A stretch of DNA of 64,000 nucleotides, from contig OZ345359.1 of NCBI GenBank assembly GCA_977006965.1, positions 682,001 through 746,000 of the forward strand. The letters are read 5' to 3'. A program made the position numbers and the translations under genes. Origin of the DNA: Phymatolithon calcareum (lineage: Eukaryota > Rhodophyta > Florideophyceae > Hapalidiales). The notes below the pieces were generated by a model. It was not told the origin of the DNA and ran no database searches. It saw only the letters and a list, made by a program, of their open reading frames with translations. Shown piece by piece: positions 48,753-58,641 of this stretch; the first letter of the stretch is position 1, and each line of letters opens with the position of its first letter.

Positions 48753-49520
48753 AGCCAGTGCCTCCACAGCCAACACAGTCTTGTACAGTGTCTTAACAAC
48801 TTCTGCAAGCTCGTTACAAATGCTCTCCTTCTCAGATTCCATCATTTGCTTTTTCTCATTCCAAGTAATGAGTTCCTCAGAGTCCTTGATCCATCCGCCG
48901 TCCAGATTGTTGCTCATGTCAGAGATAGACATGACATTGCTACCGCGATTCTTGTTCATATCCTGACAGACAGAATTCACCTGCGTCCTGAGCAAAGTAT
49001 GATTCTTTTCTGCATCATTGCATGTATTCCTGGGATTACGAAAAGGTACAGTTCGCGACAGCCGACGAGAGAAATCGGTGCTACCGTTTGAAGCGACCTT
49101 GGCTTTCGCATCATCAGTGACATGTTTAGCGTCATTCGCACGCACGGCTTTCGGTGCAGACTCAATCAATTCGTCTATGACAGAGCCGGTGCTCTGCTCA
49201 TCCGTTGCTTCACTTGGAGTACTATTGCCCTTCGTTTCGACTGCTTTCGTAGAAGTCCCTGCGTTGATGTTTTCAGGACCATTCCTCTTATCATGTACAA
49301 TTCCAGTAAACATTTGAACTGGAGCTGCCTCCTTGTCCTGTCTGGCCATACGTTCGAATTCTTCCACAAGGGCAATGGTGCTCCGCCTGTTTTGATACAT
49401 CTTGTTTCCGTCTACTTGCATGTTTATCTCTTGATGGGTTTCAGTAAGGCCGACTCTGATGTACGCGTTATCCAGTTCGCTCTTCTGCATGTTTTGTTTC
49501 TGCGCGCAAATGCTTTCCAT
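48738..49520 (-). CDS. Hypothetical 260-residue protein
   Basis: An ATG-initiated ORF of 260 codons with no recognised domain. Composition is hydrophilic (Asp, Glu, Lys, Asn, Thr), with a short coiled-coil-like segment at the C-terminus (WNEKKQMMESEKESICNELA, then EVVKTLYKTVLAVEALAQRL). The middle is disordered and Ser/Thr-rich. Its 3' end falls in the 109-bp duplicated segment, so the original C-terminus may have been replaced. It may be a real rapidly evolving gene or a remnant; an open frame of this length in an otherwise broken region slightly favours the former. Confidence 0.4.
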   Translation of the reverse strand: MESICAQKQNMQKSELDNAYIRVGLTETHQEINMQVDGNKMYQNRRSTIALVEEFERMARQDKEAAPVQMFTGIVHDKRNGPENINAGTSTKAVETKGNSTPSEATDEQSTGSVIDELIESAPKAVRANDAKHVTDDAKAKVASNGSTDFSRRLSRTVPFRNPRNTCNDAEKNHTLLRTQVNSVCQDMNKNRGSNVMSISDMSNNLDGGWIKDSEELITWNEKKQMMESEKESICNELAEVVKTLYKTVLAVEALAQRLK

Positions 49521-50074
49521 CTTGGTCGGCGTTCTAATTTAATGCATTAGCGCAAAAAGAACGATTTACTCTGCCTGGAGAGTACATCGTATCAAGTACA
49601 TTAGTGTGGCGAGTCTTATGTAGACTTGGACCAGGGTCTTGAAACGAAAATGAAAACAGATTTTCTGTCGTGTGACATCGAGTTTGGCTTTAGTAAATCG
49701 CTCTCTACACTGTAAAGGAAAATGGATTTCGGAGGTCGGTTTCTGCTGACTTGCTAGACCTGATAGACGGAGGGAACACAGTCATCCGCCGTAGGACTCC
49801 TGCATCCAGTCTGCAGTCTAAGGCTTGTATCAAGATTTCTTCAACAACCATAGAATTCTGCGAGGGCATTGAGTCTGTGTCCAGTCGGCATCATGACAGA
49901 ACATCCTTACAAAAGGTCCCAACTTTTCGTCAAGAAGCGTGATGCTGACTGAAGGAACATCGGCAAAAGGTTCAAATCTTTCAAAATACGGTACAGTTTA
50001 AACAACTTCCAATTCGCCATCCTACAACTGACGAAGCTGCATTCTAAAGAGTCTAATTACACACGTCTCTTGTC
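49521..50074. other. Intergenic stretch
   Basis: 554 bp between the hypothetical gene's start and the 3' end of the UBR gene. Nothing recognisable. Confidence 0.5.
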
Positions 50075-53000
50075 CTACTCCCATAGAGCCGGTTCCATGA
50101 ACTGGTGGTTAAGAATGCGGAAATCGTGATCGAACCGATGTGACAGCCAAAGCTTCTCGAGCGCTTGATAACGTTCCATGCTCAAATATAACGGTTTCCC
50201 TCTATGCAATTCATGGTCCTCCTCCCCGTGCTCGTCAAGGTATGGTGACCCCCATCGCGCCTTGCGCCTGTGTCGTATCACTAAAACACTCGTCATCATC
50301 AGTACGAGGAACACCCCAATGCCCTTGCCGCACTCTCTCGCATGTTGTTCTTTCCCACCACACGTTGACCGAGCTATCCTGCCATAGCAAAACACGTCGC
50401 CGCATGCCAGACAAAGAACCGGTTTCTGTGGAGTAGAGTTGCAAAGATGGCAGCTCCGTGCCTCAAGTGACTCCAAAAGATCTTGAAAAAGACGAGGTAA
50501 CGAAACTAGTCCAAATCGCTTCGGCGAAAATAGTTCTACCGTGTACGGTTTCATCGACTCGCTGAACATGTGCGGCACTTCGCAAAGCATCTCTTGCAAG
50601 TCAGGTACCGCCTCTTCGATGCTCGGTAATTGCATCCGGTACAACAATTCATTCATTTCCATGATCACTTCGCCCTTCAATTCCTTCTTGTCTTGCGCGT
50701 ATTGTACGATAGCAATGTCAATTTCCAGGAAGCACGAGCAATAAATCGCCGCTCTCCTCAAGAACAATAACACCTCACGCTCCACATTCGCGACGACAGT
50801 TGCATTATCACCTTGTCGTTTCAAACGATACACAGCTTGCTTGATTGCTAATTGGTAGCAAAGCCTGAGACTTCCATGTACGTCCTCAACCATTAAGTCA
50901 CCGTCCCACAGGAGTAAGAGAAACACAAAGCACGAAAACGCATCCATCTTCCACATCTCCTTATTTTCGCCCTTCGGCTGTTTCACCACTTCCCAAATCT
51001 GCTTCAAGTGATGCGTTTGCAAATTGGGAAAGGTACCAGCTTGAACACGAGCCTCGCGGATGAGCATCCCCAAAAGACGACGTTCAGCTTGGGATTCAGA
51101 GCCCGCCCAAGCTCCTGACCGACATTCAATTTCAGCACATAGAACTGTAGTAATTACTGAATGCATCAACACATTAACGCAGCTCACACTAATATCTTCG
51201 CTCATGACATTCCTTTGCAGCGACGTATTATGCTCTTTTCTCCACTCATGCCAGTCGCCAAGCCTCTTCAACACTTTTAGCTGATGAATGCCAAGATGCG
51301 CTACATTCTTCAGTGCATCCGATGCAGTCTTTGACGTCCGCCTCTCTGCCAGGCCTTGTATCTCATAGACCAGAGGCACACCATTTCTTCCCTTCTCCGA
51401 AAAATTAGCTGCATTGTTATCGGGGGCGATCGAGTCCATTCCGTCATGACCACGGCCTTCTGTACGGTCCGCTTGCTTCCCCAGCGCACCAATCTTCTTC
51501 ATCCAAGCGTCATATTTGTCCTTCGCTTCCACCGCCGATGCTTCCTGAAATGCGTGCCCGGCAGGCTTAACGCCAACCTTAGAAACGGGAAGCAAAAAGT
51601 TTGCCAAACGCCTGCAGAAAGGGCATAAAAATTCGCCTTTCGTTAAATCAACAACGTGTTCGCCCTCATATCTTTCGTTGGCACTTTGACTTTGCTCCAA
51701 TCTCAGAAAATACCGATTAAAGCACTTCGAGTGAATAGAGTGACCACAGAATCCAAAGTGAACACCTTCTGTCTGATCACAGCCCAGTCGTACCCTGTTC
51801 CAATCAAGGAATCTCCTTTGCAGTCCCTCGCTTACTGTCGGATCAGCGTTGCCGACATTGTCCAGCTCCATGGGCGATCTGTTGGCTCGCGGTGCGAAAA
51901 GATCAGCAGCAAGGTCTGTGCCCGCCGGGCCGTGAAACACACGAGGCACGGGAGTACGTGGCACAGCATTGTCACCTTGATCTTCCATGTTTTCCACGTC
52001 CGCGGCAATGTCGTCTTCGTCCTCACTTCCCGACTCCCCGAGAATTGCCATCATGTTGTTCAAATTGGGGGCATGGAAATAGTTCTGCCATTCACGAGGG
52101 ACTGTTTCGGCCTCATCAGCAACTTCCTCCTCTTCGACAGTCTGCGTAACTTGGGCTGCCACATCCTCCATGAAGTCGGTATCCATGTGCGAGGCTCCTG
52201 TGGAAGCATCCATAGCTGTCAATGTCTTGCTCTCCGCACCATGACATTGTGGCTCAATGCGTCGTCTCCGAGAAATCACAGGGATAGTGGTTGTTTGCAG
52301 AAAGCCAACAAGTCCCATATAGCCACCATCTTCCGAAGCTTCTTCTCGACATAACGCGCAAGTTTGGGCATGTCCATCACACTTCTGCTCTTCACTAAAC
52401 GCAGGGTCGTTACTTCCTCCACTGATTGCATCAAAACTCTTACCCCAGTCACTTCTATGCCGGCTAGATGTCGCCACACCTGCACCATTCTCCACAAAAA
52501 GGTCTAGGTCCGATCGTTGCGATCGTTTCGGGTCACCGTCTTCAATATGCTTCTCGAATTTCTCTTGAGAAGCGCGCATTTGAGCCATAGCGGCGGCTTG
52601 CATCTTCTTCTTCATTTCCCGCATTCTGCGTAGTCTTTGACTTATTGCCGAATTGTCACTATCAGCCTCGGAGGAAGCTGCGCCTGTTGAGGTCCCAACA
52701 CTGAACAGAGACGGCAGTTTAGACGCGAGTCGCTGTTGCAGACCGCTGTCACCGCGCGCATGCGCCTCGCGTAGCACGCGCACAAGCCCATGCCGCAGAT
52801 CTTGGAACGGCCCCAGGGAGTCCCTGGAGAGATAATACATTTCTGCTATATAGTCCAGAGACGTTCCGCCGATTTCAGAAGAGCTCTGCACTTGATTTGA
52901 TAGCCATTCATTAAAAAAGTTTGACGGTGTGCCATTTTGGGTACCGGACGAGCCTGGAGCAGCAAACTCAACGGCCATGCATGCGAAATACAACGCTCCG

Positions 53001-56000
53001 ACGAGGGCTCCTTCGAGAGACTGCACTCCCCCTTTCTGAATGCACTTTTCGAGAATAAGTTTGGCAAGGCTTTCCGACCCTTGAGAACATAACCATGTGG
53101 CTATTTTCTTGAGGCCCTGATAGCCCTCGTAGAGCGGAAGGGTGGACACGGACAGATCCTGAAATGGCAAGGGATTACAGTTCATCCGCTTACATGCTGC
53201 CAAATATCTTTCGTCCGCAGTTGGACGTTCTCGCACTGAAACTTGCGCAGAGAATCGGTCAAACTCAGGCCATATTTTGTCCTTCAATCGATAGCGTCCT
53301 TGTTGCATCCCGTGGGGTTGCTCGAAGTCAGCCACTTCGTTCAACAATGCATCAACCATTGTAGACACGGCAGTGTCAACTTTGTCTGAGCCAACAGGCG
53401 AGGTGTCAGATTCTTCCTCGACAGTCGGCTGCTGCAGCCGACGAGGACTGGCACGAATAAGTGTCGAATGTGTATAATCAGAGCAGGCAAGCAGATGCAC
53501 GAGTTTGCGGCGAAGGTAACTCCGATCATCAAAGCCACAGCGCGACCTCTCCGTAGTGACGTGGACCAGGAACATAATAAGGTCCTCGACCAGGGATGGT
53601 GCATACTCCGCAAGCGTTAGGTTCGCACGGTACGTACCGAAGAACGCATTTTCACCAAGAGAAGTCGGGACCCACACAACATTCGAGAGTTCTCTGATAG
53701 CTTTGTCTGTTGCCTTGTTGGAAAAACCTCGAATATCATTTGCAGAGTGAAAAATGCTCTCGATATCTGCCTTTGCTACCGGAGTTCCAGTCACCAACGA
53801 CGGGATTAACGAAGGAGTAGCCGAAGTGTTCAATGCCTTTAGTCTGTCTGGCAGGCGAATGAATTCCGAAAAGGACTTAATTTGAAACGTCGACAGCGTT
53901 TTGCCGACAAATCTCTCTTCTCCGGCAACAATAGCGCAAGTCTGTTGGAAAAACAGGTCCATGTCGACAAACCACTCGGCGCATACAACCGCCCGGTACA
54001 ACATGGCTTGCCCGACAACGACTTTGCCATTTCGCCTCCACATTCCGGCACGAACTTGGGCGAGAAAAGCTTGAACCCGGAGCGGATGAAGTAATAAATC
54101 CATAGCCTCCTCCGGCGTTGTGCCAACGTTTGATCCCGACAAAGCGAACGCGGGGCTCACACCATCAAGTCGCACTGCGTGATGCCCAAGCAAGGACAGC
54201 AACCGATGTAGTGGTAGGTGGACTGAAACGCTGTGCGCCACAGAAAATTCTTCCCCACACACGACTGACATTTGTTCCAGCCCCTTCTCCCGTTCGACCC
54301 ATTCACTAAGACATTGTCGCACAATTGCAAGGCACCGCGCTCTTGACTGCACTGCAGTCAGCTTTTCAGCTTTGCCTCCATGGATAGATGAATCAGCGAC
54401 GATATCGGCCGGCTTCAAAGGATCAGGATTTCTGCAAAATGCAACACCGAGGAATTGAATGAGATTGAAAATCTCAATTTCAATAGTGAATCCCTTTGCC
54501 CACGTCTCAGTTTCCACATCAACGTGCTCCCCAAAATGGCGACGATTAGGAAAAATGCCTTGCAACATGGAAAGGATGCGCACAAAAGTTCGGAACAAAT
54601 CTGGTCGATGGTGCATGAGATGAACTGCGATTTCAGAATGCGTTAAGACATACCGCAGGTCGTTAATCACGCGCCAAACTACAGCATCCATAATTGGACT
54701 CTGAAAATATTCGAGTCGCATAGTGTGTGCAATGGTGCCCGTATCATTCGCCGCAGCTTTGCTCCTTTGTCTGGCATCGGCAATTGCTGCGCGATACCAC
54801 AGCCCAAAGTCCTTCGAGTACAGCGGGCAGGGTCCGCGTTTGGCCGGCTCTATGTCACGGACACCGTCCTCAAACATCATTTGCTGCAACATCTCACGTT
54901 GCTTTAGTAGCGTTTGAACTCTCTCTGAGAGGCGCTCGAAGTCACGAGAATCGGCTTGGACAGCGCCAGCTTGTATTTCCCGAATGCTCTCCAGATATGT
55001 ACGGTTTAGCGTTGTATTCTCGCTGAAAGTATTGTAGAATTGGTGTCCGCTGGCAGTCTCTGTTACAATAGCGTCACGCAGTGAAACATAATGTCCATCG
55101 GTAAGACTAGCCCACCGTGGAAAATTCGATACACCTTGAAGGACAGTCGATGGTTCGGCGCCAACTCCAGTTCCACTGCCATTCGTACTTCTGGTATTTC
55201 CGGCAGAATTCCCCCCAGGACCTCGCGGCGTCTGACTATCCATACGCATAGTTCGGGGAAGACACGTAAAAATTCTACCCAAACCTGATCCTTGGCGTGT
55301 CCGCTGTGCCCTTGCGCCCCGTGCTCTTGTCGATTGACCAGGCGTGTCGGCCTCGCCCGTCGAGCTTGAACCCCCGACTCGGGAACCCATATGAAAAGAG
55401 AACCCGCGATTACGCGTTCTGCGAGGTACGTTAGTGTCTGGTGCACGAGAAGATGAGGTGCTCTGGTTCCTTCTAAATATTCCCGGTGGATCTGTCCCGT
55501 AAACAAGGCCAAGGTCTGCTTCAAGAGGTAGTAGCGGCAGTGACTCTTCACTGGTTTTGAAAACCCATGTCGGAAGCGGCAAGACGCCGTGAGGAAATCT
55601 CGGTCCACCAGCCAAAAATCTTGCCACCTCTTCAGTGAGGTTCCCCTCATTTTTCTTGAGCTCTACAACCTCGTACTGTGACTCGCCGGGATCAATGTCA
55701 AGATAGGGGAGAACAGGTAACGCCGCCGATTCAAGCAAATGCAAGATCATTTCCATGAGGACATCCAGGAGGCCCCCTCTTCGCATCATGACTGGAATGA
55801 GAGCAGGCACGGTAAAGAGCTGGACACAAAAATTGTCCATAATGTCAATCTTGCGAGTGTCGTACACTTCCACTGCGCCCCGCTTCCGTCTTCGAACAAC
55901 AAGGGCATGGACGAAACGTGGATAATTGCCGATAAAAGATTCCAGAAAGGCACGCTTAAACACAAGATCGGTAATGAGCTGATAATACAGTGCATGCAAA

Positions 56001-56848
56001 GCTGCCACCACCTTAGCTGGTAAACGTTCAACTCCATCAAGCCTGAGCATGGAGCCCAGCCAAGAAGTGTCGAGGGGCTTTGAGAGATACACTCCGACAA
56101 CACGGCGAATGCCATCGCCACAATGTACAATATTTCCCATCCAATTCAGACACGCGACGACGCTCTTAATCTCAGACATTTGGCACGCAGATTCTTTTGG
56201 TGCTTCGTCCATCGCAGCCTCCTCAAGCAAAGTCGTATGAAAACGACGGCAGTTCGTCAAAACGTACTCTGCCACAGGTGATACAGCTTCAACCAAGGCG
56301 CCGCGCAGGTGCGGGGACATTGGGGCTGCAGGGTCATCATCCTCACCACTAGCACCCCTGTGGCGTGTGCAAAACCCGTTTGGTTTCCATGCTTGAACGT
56401 CTCCGCAATCACAACAGCCGCCTCCAGTCTTGATCATGGCATAGTCATGACCCTCATGATCACCGTGACGGAAACAAGGGACGCAAATAGCACACGTAGG
56501 GTCGCGCTCGCAGGTCTTGCACTTGTACGCTAATTCGTCAAGCTTCCACACAGTACCGCACACACCGGTGCGGGCGGCGTCACCGGCTAGGGCTCGAAGA
56601 GCTTGGAGATCTGGGGTTCTCCATTCCCCAGTGAGAAGCAGGGTAATGATATCCAAGGCCTCAACGGTGGACACACCCGGCGCATGGAGTAGCTGTCGGG
56701 ACAGAGACGAAATGTCTCCTTCTTGTAGCGGCGGGTCAGGAATGGGCGGATTGGAACGGGGCTTCAAGCGCTGGGCTTTGAGAAGGGTCTCCAGAAAACT
56801 TGCTGGACCTTTTTTCTCGCCGCCAATTTCTGCCAACAAGGAATCCAT
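50075..56848 (-). CDS. UBR-box E3 ubiquitin ligase (N-recognin, UBR1/2/3 type)
   Basis: 2257 residues in a single exon from ATG at 56848. UBR box at about 95-166 (CGTVWKLDELAYKCKTCERD, CAICVPCFRHGDHEGHDY, CCDCGD, FCTRHRG), the zinc domain that reads Arg/Lys/His N-termini in the N-degron pathway. A winged-helix-like region follows (about 1100, YLRRKLVHLLACSDYTHSTLI). The RING is split: CALCREE near 1490 but FCGHSIHSKC near 1693 and CPFCRR near 1745, with an acidic insert of roughly 190 residues between (much longer than in UBR1). The C-terminal UAIN-type Cys-rich region (CHLCNSTPQKPVLCLACGD) is present near 2135-2160. I could not find the ClpS-like type-2 pocket, so it may recognise only basic N-termini or be closer to UBR3/PRT6. 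It is divergent from the BCKDH E1-beta gene. Confidence 0.9.
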   Translation of the reverse strand: MDSLLAEIGGEKKGPASFLETLLKAQRLKPRSNPPIPDPPLQEGDISSLSRQLLHAPGVSTVEALDIITLLLTGEWRTPDLQALRALAGDAARTGVCGTVWKLDELAYKCKTCERDPTCAICVPCFRHGDHEGHDYAMIKTGGGCCDCGDVQAWKPNGFCTRHRGASGEDDDPAAPMSPHLRGALVEAVSPVAEYVLTNCRRFHTTLLEEAAMDEAPKESACQMSEIKSVVACLNWMGNIVHCGDGIRRVVGVYLSKPLDTSWLGSMLRLDGVERLPAKVVAALHALYYQLITDLVFKRAFLESFIGNYPRFVHALVVRRRKRGAVEVYDTRKIDIMDNFCVQLFTVPALIPVMMRRGGLLDVLMEMILHLLESAALPVLPYLDIDPGESQYEVVELKKNEGNLTEEVARFLAGGPRFPHGVLPLPTWVFKTSEESLPLLPLEADLGLVYGTDPPGIFRRNQSTSSSRAPDTNVPRRTRNRGFSFHMGSRVGGSSSTGEADTPGQSTRARGARAQRTRQGSGLGRIFTCLPRTMRMDSQTPRGPGGNSAGNTRSTNGSGTGVGAEPSTVLQGVSNFPRWASLTDGHYVSLRDAIVTETASGHQFYNTFSENTTLNRTYLESIREIQAGAVQADSRDFERLSERVQTLLKQREMLQQMMFEDGVRDIEPAKRGPCPLYSKDFGLWYRAAIADARQRSKAAANDTGTIAHTMRLEYFQSPIMDAVVWRVINDLRYVLTHSEIAVHLMHHRPDLFRTFVRILSMLQGIFPNRRHFGEHVDVETETWAKGFTIEIEIFNLIQFLGVAFCRNPDPLKPADIVADSSIHGGKAEKLTAVQSRARCLAIVRQCLSEWVEREKGLEQMSVVCGEEFSVAHSVSVHLPLHRLLSLLGHHAVRLDGVSPAFALSGSNVGTTPEEAMDLLLHPLRVQAFLAQVRAGMWRRNGKVVVGQAMLYRAVVCAEWFVDMDLFFQQTCAIVAGEERFVGKTLSTFQIKSFSEFIRLPDRLKALNTSATPSLIPSLVTGTPVAKADIESIFHSANDIRGFSNKATDKAIRELSNVVWVPTSLGENAFFGTYRANLTLAEYAPSLVEDLIMFLVHVTTERSRCGFDDRSYLRRKLVHLLACSDYTHSTLIRASPRRLQQPTVEEESDTSPVGSDKVDTAVSTMVDALLNEVADFEQPHGMQQGRYRLKDKIWPEFDRFSAQVSVRERPTADERYLAACKRMNCNPLPFQDLSVSTLPLYEGYQGLKKIATWLCSQGSESLAKLILEKCIQKGGVQSLEGALVGALYFACMAVEFAAPGSSGTQNGTPSNFFNEWLSNQVQSSSEIGGTSLDYIAEMYYLSRDSLGPFQDLRHGLVRVLREAHARGDSGLQQRLASKLPSLFSVGTSTGAASSEADSDNSAISQRLRRMREMKKKMQAAAMAQMRASQEKFEKHIEDGDPKRSQRSDLDLFVENGAGVATSSRHRSDWGKSFDAISGGSNDPAFSEEQKCDGHAQTCALCREEASEDGGYMGLVGFLQTTTIPVISRRRRIEPQCHGAESKTLTAMDASTGASHMDTDFMEDVAAQVTQTVEEEEVADEAETVPREWQNYFHAPNLNNMMAILGESGSEDEDDIAADVENMEDQGDNAVPRTPVPRVFHGPAGTDLAADLFAPRANRSPMELDNVGNADPTVSEGLQRRFLDWNRVRLGCDQTEGVHFGFCGHSIHSKCFNRYFLRLEQSQSANERYEGEHVVDLTKGEFLCPFCRRLANFLLPVSKVGVKPAGHAFQEASAVEAKDKYDAWMKKIGALGKQADRTEGRGHDGMDSIAPDNNAANFSEKGRNGVPLVYEIQGLAERRTSKTASDALKNVAHLGIHQLKVLKRLGDWHEWRKEHNTSLQRNVMSEDISVSCVNVLMHSVITTVLCAEIECRSGAWAGSESQAERRLLGMLIREARVQAGTFPNLQTHHLKQIWEVVKQPKGENKEMWKMDAFSCFVFLLLLWDGDLMVEDVHGSLRLCYQLAIKQAVYRLKRQGDNATVVANVEREVLLFLRRAAIYCSCFLEIDIAIVQYAQDKKELKGEVIMEMNELLYRMQLPSIEEAVPDLQEMLCEVPHMFSESMKPYTVELFSPKRFGLVSLPRLFQDLLESLEARSCHLCNSTPQKPVLCLACGDVFCYGRIARSTCGGKEQHARECGKGIGVFLVLMMTSVLVIRHRRKARWGSPYLDEHGEEDHELHRGKPLYLSMERYQALEKLWLSHRFDHDFRILNHQFMEPALWE

Positions 56849-57454
56849 GTTGAAGCGCTTGTCGATCCGGACAAAAGTCGCGTTTTAGATATATGTACCA
56901 CTTTCCTGAAGAGGTATCGATACTGCGGTCGGCTGCAATATCGCACTCGCTTGCGCGGCGAAGCAGCCCTGCCGAGCTCCAACGCCTTGGGGGACGCGAC
57001 CACGTTTACTTGCCGAAATAAAACAGTAGAGCTTGGACGTGCCCGAGCTAGTTGGGTCGTAACTGAAGGTCACGCCGCGAACAGTTGTCGCTTTTTGCAG
57101 GCGCGTGAAATTGTTGCGAAAAACAAGGGTCAGTTTTTTTTGAAAAATAAGATGCGTGAAATCATGCATGACAACTTTACACAATATTATTGCATTACCC
57201 TACATTACGTATTTCAGAGGCGTGAATGAAAGAATTTCACAAAAATCATCGAAATTCTCCACCGTGGGAAGATATCATCATCTCGACGACATGGAATCCG
57301 CACCCATCGTGGCTTTGACTTCAGTCCATCTTCCACCGAACAAAGGTCGGTTGCTCATCAAGACCGCAATGGCTCAAAGGACATTTCAAGTCCGACGCAT
57401 CGCTGCAGCCCAGTCCTGCAGCCACCCACGCCGTGAGTTACGCTGTGCAGAAGC
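56849..57454. promoter_or_regulatory. Divergent promoter region of UBR (-) and BCKDHB (+)
   Basis: 606 bp between two ATGs. GC-rich near the UBR gene, AT-rich around 57120-57230. No clear core elements or repeats seen. Confidence 0.35.
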
Positions 57455-58522
57455 ATGCTGCGCCTACTGTCACCCGTGACACCGATGGTCCGCGCTATTG
57501 CGCGGCCGTACTCCACTCCTGCGCAATCCACAGTGTCCTCCAAAACGCGCAAAATGAACCTGTTCACCGCGGTGAACGATGCGATGCGCACAGTATTGCG
57601 AGATGACCCTACTGCGCTCGTTTTCGGTGAGGATGTCGCATTCGGCGGCGTTTTCCGCTGTACCATGGGACTCGCCGACGAATTTGGCGGTGAGCGTGTA
57701 TTCAATACACCGCTGAACGAGACTGGATTAGTCGGGTTTGGTATTGGTGCGGCCTCCATGGGTGCCACTGCAATTGCCGAAATACAATTTGCAGACTATA
57801 TATTCCCAGCTTTTGACCAGCTTGTCAATGAGGCTGCTAAGTACCGTTACCGGTCTGCTGGTATGTTCAGTTGTGGTGGTCTTACTGTCCGTGCGCCGTC
57901 AGGAGGCGTTGGTCACGGTGGACATTATCACTCCCAGTCGCCTGAGTCCTATTTTACACATACACCAGGTCTGAAAGTCGTAGTACCGAGCGACCCGATT
58001 ACAGCCAAGGGACTTCTGCTTGCGTCTATTCGTGATGACAATCCGGTCGTCTTTTTTGAGCCAAAGATTCTTTATCGCTCCAGTGTTGCAGATGTGCCTG
58101 TTGAGGATTATTCGCTTCCCTTGGGAAAGGCGCGAAAATTGAGAAAGGGCAAGGATCTCACGATGGTCGCATGGGGCGCACAGGTACGTGTTTTAATGGA
58201 CGCGGCGAAAGAAGCTGAAGAGAAACTGGGAGTTCAGGCAGAAGTTATTGATTTGCAGTCATTGCTGCCATGGGACTTTGAGTCTGTTTGCGAATCAGTA
58301 GCCAAGACTGGCCGACTGCTCATTGCCCATGAAGCCCCAATAACCTCGGGTTTTGGAGCAGAAATAGCAGCAACTGTGCAGGAGCAATGCTTTTTGAATT
58401 TGGAGTCTCCCATCAAACGAGTAGCAGGCTTTGACACACCCTTTCCACTCGTACACGAAGACTACTACCTCCCTAACAAAGATCGGTGCTTGGATGGTGT
58501 ACGTGAACTTGTCAACTTCTGA
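57455..58522 (+). CDS. BCKDHB: Branched-chain 2-oxoacid dehydrogenase E1-beta subunit, mitochondrial
   Basis: 355 residues, ATG at 57455. The N-terminus [20 protein letters not shown] is an amphipathic Arg-rich mitochondrial presequence. Then the transketolase-type pyrimidine-binding domain: [98 protein letters not shown], and the C-terminal domain with [22 protein letters not shown] and [19 protein letters not shown] with HYHSQSPE is the BCKDH rather than the pyruvate dehydrogenase pattern. With an E1-alpha partner it decarboxylates the oxoacids of Leu, Ile and Val. It converges on the cystathionine beta-lyase gene, stops 119 bp apart. Confidence 0.93.
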   Translation: MLRLLSPVTPMVRAIARPYSTPAQSTVSSKTRKMNLFTAVNDAMRTVLRDDPTALVFGEDVAFGGVFRCTMGLADEFGGERVFNTPLNETGLVGFGIGAASMGATAIAEIQFADYIFPAFDQLVNEAAKYRYRSAGMFSCGGLTVRAPSGGVGHGGHYHSQSPESYFTHTPGLKVVVPSDPITAKGLLLASIRDDNPVVFFEPKILYRSSVADVPVEDYSLPLGKARKLRKGKDLTMVAWGAQVRVLMDAAKEAEEKLGVQAEVIDLQSLLPWDFESVCESVAKTGRLLIAHEAPITSGFGAEIAATVQEQCFLNLESPIKRVAGFDTPFPLVHEDYYLPNKDRCLDGVRELVNF

Positions 58523-58641
58523 TTCGTATTTTTCAGTCTGAAAACGGAACAGTCTTATTGTACAGTATCTATTGAACCTCGAGAGCTTTGTTCTATTCTA
58601 TGCGCCAAAACCTTTGAGAGATAAAATGGGAAGGACAGTTT

